A stretch of DNA of 64,000 nt from Magnolia sinica (GCF_029962835.1 NC_080588.1:66364001-66428000); one strand, 5' to 3'. Shown: positions 39,101-47,375, counted from the first letter of the stretch. The notes: generated by a model from the sequence alone, not told the origin. Translations and numbers: made by a program.

Positions 39101-42100
39101 CTAACTTACTGGTTTATTTCATGTCCACTTTTAAGTGTCTGAAAACAATATTGGATAAGTTGGAAAACATTAGGCAGGATTTTTTGTCGAAGGGGGCGGA
39201 AGAAAAGGGTAAGTTTCATCTTATGAAGTAGGAGGAAGTGTTCACATCCCCAAGTGTAGGGTCGCGATGTAGTAATAACTCGGTGAGACCAAGGTCGAAT
39301 CCACAGGGACTAAACTTGTACGTATTCTGAAAATAACTAGAACTGGAACTAGAAGAAGATCAAACTCTAAATCTGGGATAAAAGGGAGTAATTGTGAATA
39401 ATGTTGATTAAAACTATCAATTGAAAGGTGGGAACTAGGGTGCCAAGGATCCACTTGTAGCTATCAAGATGCTACCTTACTTGATTCAAGAAACAGAATT
39501 GGAATTGAAGTCCTATCCTATTTAATTGGAAGATAAAACAATTAAATCAAATTTCTGAACTTTTCATTGATCTAGCCACACATGAAAGAGTATTGTGATG
39601 ATTGGAAGGAATTCCATCACCCTACCATGCCTAGGAGACAATGGTGAACAACAGGATTTACCAATCTCACAATCTCAAAACGGGAAAAGAAGATATTCAA
39701 AGCTATCACAACATCTATTGTAATTCGAGTTACAATAAATCATAGAAAACTGAAAATATTCCTTTAATATCAAACTAGAAATCAAGAAGGTTCAACAAGA
39801 ACAAGAATCAAAGCAAGAAAATCATTCCAACATGCTACAAGCTTCACCTCTTAGCCCTAACTAAGAGGTTTAGCCAACCATAGACATGATTGGATCTAAA
39901 ACCCTAAAAGAAAACATTAAAAATATAAAAGGGAAGAAGAAAAACTCTTGGGAGGTTGCTCCACCCTTTGGCTCTGCTTTTTAAAACCTAATTCTTGTTT
40001 AGAAGTCCTTGGAAAACCCATATTTATAGCCTTGTCCGTCTAATTTCGAAAAACTGCCTCAAATTTACGTAGTCCGACTAACTTTGCGTAACGCCTTCGA
40101 TGTCATCGAATAACTTTCACTGTCATCGAACGTAACTTGAATCTAGTAGTTGCGCCTTTTTGCACTGCGTAACGCCCTTCACACTGTGTAACTCTTCATG
40201 TCATCGTACGTACCTTCGATGCCATCAAACTTATGATGCGGACATTAGTGGTGCACTCTTTAGAGTGTACTAGATGAGGAGGCGTCACTGACAAAGTACT
40301 GGAGTGGAGGAGTTGATGTGGATGGATGTTAGGTCCATTAGACCCATTTTCTGATGTACTACGAGTGCAGGAGCAACATGACCATAGCCTGACAATAGAT
40401 ACATGGATCGGACACCCTACCACACAAGTGTTTTAGTTTTAGGCATTTTTGTTCTTTTTCTTATTTCAGAGGCTTTATTGCACTTTCTTTACTTTTCGTC
40501 TTTTTTTAAAAAAAATTTATAATTTTCTTGTTTTCAGGTACTTTAGTGCACTTTTGCTTTTTTCATAACTTATATATACGTTGTGAGAAACCCTATTTTG
40601 ATTATTATTGAATGAATAGAAATTCGTCTCTTTTCTTCCTCTTTATTCAAGAGATTAGGGTTTCAGGATTAGCCCTTGGGTGTTGAGGATTCCACCCCGA
40701 TTTCAGATTTCCTTCTTTTTAGATATTCGAGGTGCAACAAAAGGTAAGAATCATCCTCTTTCTTTTCTTTTGACGACAAAAGGACCTGTACCTTCTTCGT
40801 CTCGAACCCTTCATTCTTCACCCATTTTGTTCCTCTCTTAATATTCCCTTTCTATTTTGAACGGAAAAGGGGAATGGTTAGTCAATAGGATCAGATCCAA
40901 ACTTGACTGTGGATTGACTTATGTTAGATCTGAAATATCCTCATATCCCTAGGTCCTCCATTTTTACTGTTTACGCGATTTTATGCTAAGGGGCATGATC
41001 CTAACGGAATGACCTCATTTTTGTTTTGAAATTTACTTAATTCCTTTGACTGGAAACGGTTAGTTAATTGGTGTATTTATTTGAACATTCTTTAACCTGA
41101 TTATACATGCATCTAGGATTAGGTCATCATATGTCTTTGCATCAAACTTCCTTCGATGAATCGAGAATGTGTCCAGAGTATTCCAGCTAATTGTTCAAAA
41201 TATCCACAAAAATCTCGATGTCATCGAACGGGTCTTCGAGTAATCGAACAGGGCTTCGATGTCATCGAGAATTGTATCCAATTTGTCCAGCGACCAACTT
41301 GATTTTCATGTAATGCTTCGATATCATCGAACACTAGCTTCGATGTCATCGAACGGCGGTCGATGACATAGTGTGAATTTCTGCACTTTGCACTTTCAAC
41401 TTCCTTCTCCACTTAGTTTCCTTGGATCTTGGAGTCTTGAAATCTTCAATCTTGGTCTCCTAAGACCCATCCCTTGCCTTGGTGATTCTTGAGCATCAAA
41501 TTCATGCTTTTAACATTCTTTTCAATCCAAGCTCTTAAACTTATCTCACAATATAAACATGTATCAAATATACCCATCAAGCTTTATCATGTTCATAAAA
41601 CCAAGATATAAATAGGGGGAAATATGCAATATTTGACACTCAACAGGAAGTATGTAAGCCATGGGATCATGGGGGAGCCAGTTTAAGACTCTAAGGTGTT
41701 TGGTAGAGATGAATTCAACAGTATTGGGTAAATGGGTTTGGAGGTTTGGTGTGGAAGAGGGTAGTTTATGGAAAGAAGTGGTGGGGAGGAAGTATGGGCT
41801 AGAAGCTTTGTTTGAATTATCTCCGATATTATCATTATCTCCAACTTGACGATACTAATATCACTGGTAGCGATACCAATAACACTGATAGTATTGGAAA
41901 TCCAAGCATCAACAATGTATCACTAACTATCGCCAACGTATTGACATCACCAATATTTTCAAGTGTGTAAATTCCAGGCATCGCTTGTTTTGCCAATGTA
42001 TCGATATCACCAATATTTTTTACTATGTAAATTCTAGGTGATGCTTGTATCACAAGTGTATCGGCGATATTTCAATAATATCGCCAATGTAGAGATATCA

Positions 42101-44680
42101 CAAAAAGTTTGTTTATTAAAAAAATTCTATTTCAGTTTTTTATGAGCACATTGTTCAATGCATTTTTCAATTCGTTGTTGCTAATATTGATAATATCTCA
42201 ATATTATCGTTATCGCAACATGCGCAATATCGAGACCACAATCTTTCGTTTCCTTTCCAGTTGTTGACGATTTCTTGGGAAAATATCATGAGTTGTCGAT
42301 ATTTTGCAATATCGATGGATGTTTGGATGGATGATTTGATGGTTAGATGGGATGGTTAGATTGTTTCTTACAACAACACATGCTTTAAAGCCCCCATTAA
42401 ATGGAAACTTATTGTGTATACATTCTTTTTGCAATTTCTTTATTCCTAAATATGCAAATATGTGTATTTTAGCATCTCCCGAAGTTTCACTGAAAATTCT
42501 ACCGTTTTTCCCATTTTTTCCTGAATTTCTGGTTATCAGCAATATTATCGACGATATCGATATTGTTTTTGTATCCCCATCTAGCGAAACTTGTAGCGAT
42601 AACACCGGCTACAAGAAGGAAATAAGTCTTTCATCGTTGTTGTATAGGGCATTGTTTATTTGGAAATGGGTGGCCTTGCTAAAAAAAAAAAAAAGGTTTG
42701 TGAAGGGGTGGATTTGTCCTTTGTAAATGATGAGGAGATTAGATCTTGGGAGAATGCATGGTTAGGGGAGCAAAAGTTGAGAAAGATATTCCCCCGCTTG
42801 GCAGGGATTTTGTTTGAGGCAAATAAAATGGTGGCAAATTGCTCTTCTTTTTGAGGAGAAGTCATTTGGGCTCCTCCCTGTAGGAGAAATTTGGATGATG
42901 TAGAGCTAGAGGAGTTGTTGAAATTGTTGGATGTGTTGAGTAAGGTACACCCTATGGTCTTAGAAAGGGATTCAATGATTTGGTTAGAAGAAAAGTATGG
43001 CTAGTTTTGAGTAAAATCCTTTTATTGAATGTTTAGTGGCGGGCCAAATGTTAATGGGGTCAGTTATACAACTCATGCATGGCGTGATATGGTGCTCCAA
43101 CAAAGGCGGCCACTCCAGCTTGTCTAGTGGGTACAAACAAAGTGCTTACAGTTGACAATTTACGCAAGAGGAAGATGATTCTCTGGAATGTGTTTAATGT
43201 GCTATTAGGATGAGGAATCGGTTGATCATCTCTTCATCCATTGTTTATTTGCAAGAAAGATGTGGGAGGCTTCTTTATCTTGTTTGGTATTGAGTGGATT
43301 TTGCCAGGGACCATCAACTCTTTCTTCTTGTCTTAGCATGGTGGCGGCAAAGGAAAGACAGTGAAGAAAGTTTGGTGTCATGTCTACTAGCTGGAATTTG
43401 GAAAGGAATAATTGTTAATTTAGGAATCTGAAAGGAGAAAGGTTTTCAAATTGGCTAAAGTGCATGTTAGCGAATGGGTGATTGAATCAAAGGCCTATTG
43501 CTTCTGCTCATTTTCCTGATAGTTGGTTAGATATGTAGATTGTATTTTCTTTTAAGTCTCTCTTTTTCTTTCTTCTTTTCTTTTTTTCTTTTTTTCTTTC
43601 TTTGTTTTTTTTTTTTTTTTTTTTTAATTATAATTTTCCTCGTTATAATACTTCAAGATTTGGCCCATTTTCAATAAAATCATCGCCAGTTCAAAAAAAT
43701 AAAATAAATAAATAAATAATCGAGGGAGGGATAGATCCAAGCAAGATGGTTGTTTAATATGATGTGGAGATGTGGAGCGTGCTAGAGCAATATGAAGAAG
43801 TTGAACTCAATTTGCAAATATAGGAATACACACCACTTCTGAAGATAAATTCCTCTGACTACTCAATAAACTTGATTTGCAATAGTAAATAGAAGCAAGG
43901 ATAAATATGTGGAGTCACAGGCTCACCATCAAAAGGATAAATAAAAAGAAAAAGAAAAAGCAAACAGAATCACAGCAGATGGATCTAGAGGCATCTCATC
44001 ATTAGGTCATAGAAGAATCTCTTAGGTTTGTATTCCATTGCATGAAACAAAGAAAAGGACAATGTTAAAGTTTTCAACCAAAACTATCTTGTCGATCCCC
44101 ATAAAAAGCCCATACATGTGTCTATAAACAAATCCTACTTTCAATGAAAGAAGCCAACGTTTGAAGTATTGGCCCACAGAACTAACATATACCTAGTTAC
44201 CTACACAGTCTCAAACTAACCCAAAAAAAAAAGAAAAAGAAAGAAACTTACAAAAAGCTTACCCACAGAAATAACCACTTGATTCTTGTAACAGGCTCCT
44301 AAAAACCACATCAGTTGCTCCATGAACATGTATTGGAATCTACTTGTAATCTGTTCAAAGCTTAATTCCTACACATTCTTGTGAACATGAGATACTAAAA
44401 AATCTATTCTGTGTTTTGTCAATGTCTCAATCAGTTATTTATTTATTGAGATTATTCCAGTGATTAGTTCCACATGATATATCTTGGCACTAACCTATCA
44501 ATGGATGTTGTTATGATGCAAAGGGATGAGAGCATATCTGAGAGAGAACAAGACTATCACAGACGGCAACCTCGTGATTTATCACAGAAACGCATATGGT
44601 TCACAATTGCAATAACAGGGATTGCTGTTCTAATGGGTTCGATTTTCCTCCAGAGAAGAGCTGATAACCATCAACAATAA
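21813..44680 (+). CDS. Tail-anchored protein with five TRAF-type zinc fingers
   Basis: Five exons join to 597 nt: 21813-21856, 23469-23604, 32647-32784, 32883-33004, 44524-44680. All introns are GT-AG and the phases agree (2, 0, 0, 2). The 198-aa product has five modules C-x2-C-x11-H-x3/4-[C/H]: C12/C15/H27/C31, C38/C41/H53/H58, C63/C66/H78/C83, C90/C93/H105/C109, C116/C119/H131/H136. A charged linker (about 137-170) leads to one hydrophobic segment (171-189, IWFTIAITGIAVLMGSIFL) and a 9-residue basic/polar tail, which suggests tail anchoring in an internal membrane. It resembles small plant TRAF-type zinc-finger proteins (Arabidopsis At1g09920, from memory). The fingers probably mediate protein binding; the cellular role is not known to me. 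Introns 2 and 4 (9.0 and 11.5 kb) are full of transposons. No repair-type oddity in the exons, so it looks functional. The last acceptor is the least certain join. Confidence 0.85.
22080..22346. repeat. Low-complexity DNA in intron 1, poly(A) and (CT)n
   Basis: A possible small MITE ('GTCGTTTAGATGCCTGTAA' near 22050 and 'GTTTGGATGCCGG' near 22110), an A-tract at 22234-22250 and a (CT)n microsatellite with one interruption at about 22301-22346. Open frames here are low-complexity artefacts. Confidence 0.6.
23469..23604 (+). CDS. Zinc-finger gene exon 2
   Basis: Acceptor GATTTTAG before TGAGAG; donor GTATGT after CCG. Encodes the rest of finger 1 and all of finger 2 (CTICGDMVPKKHAEEH). Joining to exon 1 restores the Cys at residue 15. 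Confidence 0.9.
23842..24129. repeat. Perfect tandem duplication, 2 x 144 bp
   Basis: The two halves (23842-23985 and 23986-24129) look identical base for base. It lies in intron 2 and abuts a LINE tail. The unit starts 'GTGACCCTATGGTTGG' and is non-coding. Confidence 0.9.
24111..24220 (+). mobile_element. LINE 3' tail fragment
   Basis: Matches the end of the LINE piece at 26640-27055 ('TTAACTGAGGATATGG', 'CATGTTGCTGACCCTAATTAG') and closes with a GATGAT run. It is about 110 bp of a 5'-truncated L1-type copy in sense orientation to the host gene. Confidence 0.6.
24988..26143. mobile_element. Non-autonomous hAT element, 'TAGCG' family, 1,156 bp
   Basis: Ends CAGTGTTTTAAATAGCGGTAGCG and ...CGCTACTCACAACACTG are inverted repeats of hAT form (CAGTG...CACTG). 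The 8-bp flanks GTCATAAC (24980-24987) and GTTATAAC (26144-26151) match at 7 of 8. Subterminal DNA is packed with TAGCG and CGCTA motifs, which would be transposase-binding-type repeats. Inside lies a 61-bp tandem array. No transposase frame. Confidence 0.82.
25184..25490. repeat. 61-bp tandem array inside the hAT element, 5 units
   Basis: TGGGCCCC recurs at 25211, 25272, 25333, 25394 and 25455, an exact 61-bp period. Each unit contains 'GTGGGCCCCAYGTGGGCCAC', a near palindrome centred on CACGTG or CATGTG. Confidence 0.92.
26640..27055 (+). mobile_element. LINE fragment, 3' end of the coding part and tail
   Basis: Sense-strand translation gives fragments typical of the C-terminal end of plant L1-like reverse transcriptases ('RWFGHVQWRPRNAPV', 'GRPKRMWI'), then 'CTGACCCCAATTAATTGGGATAAGG' cut by a GATGATGATGACGATGAT tail. 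5'-truncated and interrupted by stops, so dead. Confidence 0.72.
27060..28300. other. Intron 2 sequence, nothing recognised
   Basis: Apart from an A-tract near 27210-27238 and other simple runs, I see no gene, RNA or element end. Confidence 0.5.
28304..28645. mobile_element. MITE, 342 bp, GGCAACAGC ends
   Basis: Left end GGCAACAGCACCACATGTGG and the reverse complement of the right end GGCAACAGCATCACAGCTTG form imperfect inverted repeats of about 38 bp. The interior ('CACACCATTGGAATTAATGG', 'CAGCCTGATTTCTG') recurs in the element at 56572. No clear target-site duplication. Confidence 0.62.
28660..30727 (-). mobile_element. Solo LTR, gypsy (Athila-related), 2,068 bp
   Basis: TG...CA unit with a perfect 5-bp target-site duplication CAGTT (28655-28659 and 30728-30732). 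Its left end ('CCAAGTGTAGGGTCGCGATG', 'CTACAGGGAC') and right end ('TAATATGCAATATTTGACCC', 'CTCAACA') match the LTR at 39239 and more distantly the Athila-like LTRs, in the same orientation. No internal domain remains, as expected after LTR-LTR recombination. Open frames at 29625-30137 are inside it and are not genes. It lies in intron 2 of the zinc-finger gene, antisense to it. Confidence 0.88.
30733..31480. other. Intron 2 sequence, nothing recognised
   Basis: AT-rich, non-coding, between the solo LTR and a LINE fragment. Confidence 0.5.
31480..32262 (+). mobile_element. L1-type LINE fragment with poly(A) tail
   Basis: Sense-strand reading gives the reverse-transcriptase zinc-binding region of plant L1 elements: pieces such as CRIHWPSIFLLC, HWLMPGSIGNMFLCWHGG and LLAGLWAIWVEGNDRC. 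It ends with 'TTTTTAAAATAAAGTTATTACC' and an A-rich tail from 32240. 5'-truncated and with stops. A shorter related tail follows at 32310-32510. Confidence 0.82.
32310..32510 (+). mobile_element. Second short LINE tail
   Basis: Repeats the 3' end of the preceding LINE ('GATGGATGCTTTTGTAACATG', 'ATCAATAAAATAGTTACCTT'). About 200 bp, directly after the A-rich tail of the first, 137 bp before exon 3. Confidence 0.55.
32647..32784 (+). CDS. Zinc-finger gene exon 3
   Basis: 138 nt, phase 0 at both ends. Encodes finger 3 (CSLCSETI...H...C) and most of finger 4 (CEYCEFPLPAVDL). Acceptor ...GGGCAG, donor GTAGTA. Confidence 0.9.
32883..33004 (+). CDS. Zinc-finger gene exon 4
   Basis: Follows a normal 98-bp intron. 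Completes finger 4 with Cys109 and encodes finger 5 (CDLCNKYIRRRERNEH). Donor GTATGT in phase 2. Confidence 0.88.
33005..33839. other. Start of intron 4, nothing recognised
   Basis: Unique-looking AT-rich intron sequence without element ends that I can identify. Confidence 0.5.
33840..35140. mobile_element. Decayed 'TAGCG' element interrupted by a hAT insertion
   Basis: Both sides of the 33977-34725 insertion carry the same TAGCAT/GCGTAAGC and TAGCATACGCTAC motifs as the element at 24988. I infer one old relative of that family with about 550 bp of its own sequence. Ends are too decayed to place. Confidence 0.45.
33977..34725. mobile_element. hAT-type element, 'TATCG' family, 749 bp
   Basis: Left end CAGCGTTCAAAATATTGGTATCG and right end ...CGATACTTAAAACACTA are inverted. 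8-bp flanks GATAGAAC (33969-33976) and GATAAAAC (34726-34733) match at 7 of 8. Subterminal GATATATCGG and TATCG motifs are repeated. Close relative of 36867-38353. No transposase. Confidence 0.78.
35141..36111. other. Intron 4, possible 5' LINE debris
   Basis: Short plus-strand frames ('SSEEAIRLRIMKGK' near 35330) might be remains of a LINE first ORF, but I cannot confirm it. Otherwise unassigned. Confidence 0.25.
36112..36182. repeat. (GA)n microsatellite, about 35 units
   Basis: An uninterrupted GA run of about 71 bp just upstream of the recognisable LINE reverse-transcriptase region. Confidence 0.97.
36867..38353. mobile_element. hAT-type element, 'TATCG' family, 1,487 bp, in the LINE
   Basis: Flanked by a perfect 8-bp duplication GTTGGAAG (36859-36866 and 38354-38361); removing the element and one copy restores the LINE sequence around AQGAFVVG. 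Ends CAGTGTTTACTG... and ...TGCAAACAATG. It shares its left part ('TATCGCACCCTTGGGATA', 'ACGTATCGGTTAT') with 33977-34725. It is longer because of internal duplications (about 300 bp near 37260-37880 and about 125 bp near 38050-38300). Confidence 0.88.
39239..41645 (-). mobile_element. Solo LTR, gypsy (Athila-related), 2,407 bp, in the LINE
   Basis: TG...CA unit with a perfect 5-bp duplication GGAAG (39234-39238 and 41646-41650). The ends match the solo LTR at 28660 ('CCCCAAGTGTAGGGTCGCGA' at left, 'TATGCAATATTTGACACTCA' at right). LINE sequence continues on both sides. The middle (40233-41139) looks like a further insertion. No gag or pol present. Confidence 0.88.
40233..41139. mobile_element. 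Unclassified 907-bp insert within the solo LTR
   Basis: Flanked by the 10-bp direct repeat CATCAAACTT (40223-40232 and 41140-41149). On either side the TTCGATGTCATCGAA-type motifs of the LTR continue, which supports an insertion. The interior looks non-coding. It has no clear TG...CA or long inverted ends, so I cannot name the class. Confidence 0.45.
41806..42607. mobile_element. hAT-type element, 802 bp, in the LINE
   Basis: 8-bp flanks GCTAGAAG (41798-41805) and GCTACAAG (42608-42615) match at 7 of 8. The right end ...GATAACACCG and the left start CTTTGTTTGAATTATC are decayed forms of CAGTGTT-type ends. The interior is rich in TATCG, CGATATT and 'ATATGCAAATATGTGTATTT', the last also found at 45910-46120. 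Confidence 0.62.
43721..44523. other. End of intron 4, nothing recognised
   Basis: AT-rich intron sequence between the LINE tail and exon 5. It contains the CTAAC branch-point-like motif about 32 bp before the acceptor. Confidence 0.5.
44524..44680 (+). CDS. Zinc-finger gene exon 5 with membrane anchor
   Basis: Chosen because the AG at 44522-44523 is the one that fits phase 2 without a stop, and a CTAAC branch-point-like motif lies near 44490. Encodes the linker, the transmembrane segment and the stop TAA. An upstream AG at 44466-44467 would give the wrong phase for the exon 4 donor. Confidence 0.72.
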
Positions 44681-45440
44681 CAAGCAGGAATCGCATTTTG
44701 GTATCTAGTTCTTGCTTCAAGCAATGTATTCAATTTCTATATGTAGGCCTGAGAGTGCTGGTGATATACCTGATCGCCCATCGAACATGTAGAAACGAAC
44801 TGTAGTATTGATGGATGGATTCTTCATTGTGCTTCCCATGAAATTAATATTTATCATTGTGTGCGTTAATCTGGTAATTTTCTTTTGTTTGCTATAATCT
44901 ATGGATGAATCTGATTTGTTTTGTACCAATAAAAAAAAAATAAAAAATAAAAATCCTGCCTTTTGTTACACTGTTGGTGGTTCACTTGTCAGCTGGGACA
45001 AGGCAATGATGACGATGATCCTCATGGAGAGAACAATCAGAACATACACAATGTTCTTTGGTTTTTAGCTTGAATAGGTAAGGGGTCCATTGATCCAAAC
45101 CGTTGAATCATAGGGTCTCACCATGGGTGGACCATTCCCTAAAATATCAGGACCATCCCAAGCTTTCAGTTTTTTTGCCTTCAAATAGATAGTCAAGAAG
45201 AGACCTACAACGATGTGGTTAACCGAAAAGGCTCAAGATTAGTGGCTAATGCCTTCCAATCTTGGAGATCTTTGGGACATTTGCCAGTCTATGGTGGGGC
45301 CCAACAGACCAGCGATATGTTTCACTGAATCATGGGGGCCTGCCTGTACGTATTGAAAACTGGAGTATGCGAGATCACATGGCTCATTTCCTGGTTCTGC
45401 TTCTAGTTCGGTCGAATTTTGTTCCAATTCATTGGTAAAC
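44681..45440. other. 3' flank of the zinc-finger gene
   Basis: Probably holds the 3' UTR; an AATAAA-like A-rich stretch is at 44928-44953 (CCAATAAAAAAAAAATAAAA). Beyond it a MITE-like 'GATCCAAACCGTTGAATC' segment at about 45095. Confidence 0.4.
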
Positions 45441-45450
45441 CTTGATTCAG

Positions 45451-45554
45451 ATGGCATGTATGTTTCTGGAACTTCATATGGTTTGATGGCATGTATGTTC
45501 TGGAACTTCATATGGTTTGATGGCATGTATGTTTCTGGAACTTCATATGGTTTT
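45451..45554. repeat. 35-bp tandem repeat, 3 units
   Basis: Three copies of GGCATGTATGTTTCTGGAAC plus 'TTCATATGGTTTGAT', one copy 1 bp shorter. The antisense frame across it is repeat-derived. Confidence 0.85.
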
Positions 45555-46200
45555 TGGATCATTGATGGTTCGATGATGGATGGTTGAATGGATGGATGCA
45601 TAGGTACATGTCTGTATGTATGCATGGGTGGATGGATGGATCATGCATGTGTGTATATATTGTGTCATTGTATGCATGCATGGACGTATTGTTGGATGGA
45701 TGAATGAATCATGCATGTGTGTATATATGTATGTGTCATTCTGTGTGTGTGTGTGTGTGTGTGTGCATATGGATGAATCCACCATTTTCCCTATGTTTTC
45801 TCAATATTTTCTCGAGTCAATGATACATACTTTTATGTCCCATTAAAGAAAAACTTAAGTGTATGCATCTTTCTTTCATCTTCTTTTCTGATCTTTCTAT
45901 TATTTGATTTGTAAATATGCAAATATGTGTATTTTAGTATTTACTAAAGTATCATTGAGAAATTCTGCCATTTCCCCCTGTTTCCACGTTGTTTTTCAAA
46001 GCTAGTGTTACATGCTTTTAGGTTCCTATTCCCTATTAAAGGAAAACTTATTTATGTATGTCTCTTTTCTACACTTATTTGATTCTTAAATATGTAAATA
46101 TGTCTATTTAAGCATCTCTTAAAACTACATTTTGAAATTCCACCATTTTTTCATGTTTCCCTGATATTTTTCTCAATCAACAATACATTTAATATAGGAG
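45555..46200. mobile_element. Fragment related to the 41806 hAT family, with inner duplication
   Basis: Starts with (TGGATGGA)-like repeats and a (TG)n run at about 45741-45764. Then two diverged tandem copies of a segment of about 190 bp (about 45800-45985 and 45990-46185) that resembles 42400-42530 ('AAATATGCAAATATGTGTAT', 'CATTTCCCCCTGTTTCC'). No ends with a target-site duplication identified. Confidence 0.45.
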
Positions 46201-47234
46201 ATATGGATGCATGTTTCCACATCGCCAACCAGTGATGCATGTAAAGATACTGAACATTGCATTCAAATTATATAGTATAAATATTTAATTATGATATAAT
46301 ACAAAGTCAAGTTAATATTAATTATATCAATTTGGAGTTAATTAAATAATAAAAATTATAAATATATATAAATGCACGTTTTATAATTGATAATATGAGT
46401 TATGAAAATATTTAAAATTAATTAATATTATATAATTGGTATGTTGTATATTTAAAAATATAGGTTAATATAGAAATTATATTAATAATAAATAAAATTT
46501 ATTGCATAAATTGTAATTATTTTTAATTTCAATTTTTTTTTTTGAATATAAAATTTCTTTGTTGCATAATTTGTAATTATTTTTAATATGCAATAAATAC
46601 AGTTTTTTTTTTTTTTAATAAAATGATTATTAAAAATCAGCCAGATACGCATCTTAGATAGGCCACATCACATTAAATAATGGGGATGAGATGTTGACTA
46701 TATGCTTGTGTGCTGGCCACCATGATGTATATCTTTCATCGAACCTATTAATCAGGTGTAATTCACCAATGTTAGGAGAAAGATACAAAGATCAGCCTGG
46801 TACAAAGCCAGGCCAACTTAGTGGTTTTGGTAGCAATGGTACATTCTTCCCATTGGTGTGGCATGTGAGTTTTAATCCCACGGTACGCAGGGGAGAGGTC
46901 CTGGCTAGAACCGGTGTTGTAGACTATTCTGTTCCGGGAAACACACTTCCCATCAGCATATCGTCTTAGTTGACAGAGGAAAATGCTTGCAAAGACGTGA
47001 GCGGAAGGAGGAAAGGAGAGTTATTTGATACACTAATAGGGTGATGGTTGATGCTCAGTCACTTTGAAAATAATTATGATACACTGTACCATGTGGCCAT
47101 CCATTAAATACCGACCAATCAGCCAATTAGGGGCTTATTTTTCTATAAATGTTGGGTTGGGAAAGAATGGACAATGGGGAGTGCCGGTGGCTAGATGTGG
47201 ACCCTCTAATGCCTAAGTTAGGTGTGTAGATGAT
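46201..47234. other. Very AT-rich intergenic stretch
   Basis: 46260-46640 is close to 85% AT, with T- and A-tracts. From 46640 the composition is normal. An open frame at 46691-46969 has no recognisable domain and I do not call it a gene. Confidence 0.5.
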
Positions 47235-47375
47235 GGGTCCTTGCTCTTGCTCCAGTGGTAGACTCTTAGGAGTTTCAACACCTGGTCAAGGGTTCAAGTA
47301 CCCATAGGTGGTGAAATCCCACTGCGGTGTGAGTGTGTTGCGGTGTGTGTGCGTGTGTTACAAAAAAAAAAAAAA
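47235..47375 (+). mobile_element. tRNA-derived SINE, 141 bp
   Basis: Near the 5' end it has an A-box-like GCTCCAGTGGTAGA and a B-box-like GGTTCAAGTACC about 35 bp apart, the internal RNA polymerase III promoter of tRNA genes. A GTGTGTGTG-rich body and a 13-A tail follow. It is flanked by a perfect 14-bp duplication GGTGTGTAGATGAT (47221-47234 and 47376-47389), the hallmark of LINE-driven insertion. It looks young. Confidence 0.92.

Larger units (their letters stand above)
36185..43720 (+). mobile_element. L1-type LINE, split by three later insertions
   Basis: In sense to the host gene, intron 4. Recognisable parts: 'LWLKVGDENMKFFHALA' (about 36310), PGLDGF (about 36570), AQGAFVVG (about 36840), LRGLQQGDPLLPF (about 38610), the YVDD active-site box (about 38760), then DEESVDHLFIHC of the zinc-binding end (about 43210) and an A-rich tail near 43690-43720. 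The endonuclease part is not recognised, so it is probably 5'-truncated. The frame has many stops. Removing the insertions at 36867-38353, 39239-41645 and 41806-42607 leaves about 2.8 kb of LINE. Confidence 0.85.

Noticed and set aside
28660-41645. The two similar LTRs at 28660 and 39239 as the pair of one large element
   Set aside because: Each has its own perfect but different 5-bp duplication (CAGTT, GGAAG), and exons 3 and 4 of the zinc-finger gene lie between them.
44468-44680. Alternative start of exon 5 after AG at 44466-44467
   Set aside because: It would join out of phase with the exon 4 donor; the AG at 44522-44523 keeps the frame.
46691-46969. 92-codon frame as a small gene
   Set aside because: No recognisable family, ordinary length for chance, no splice or promoter support.
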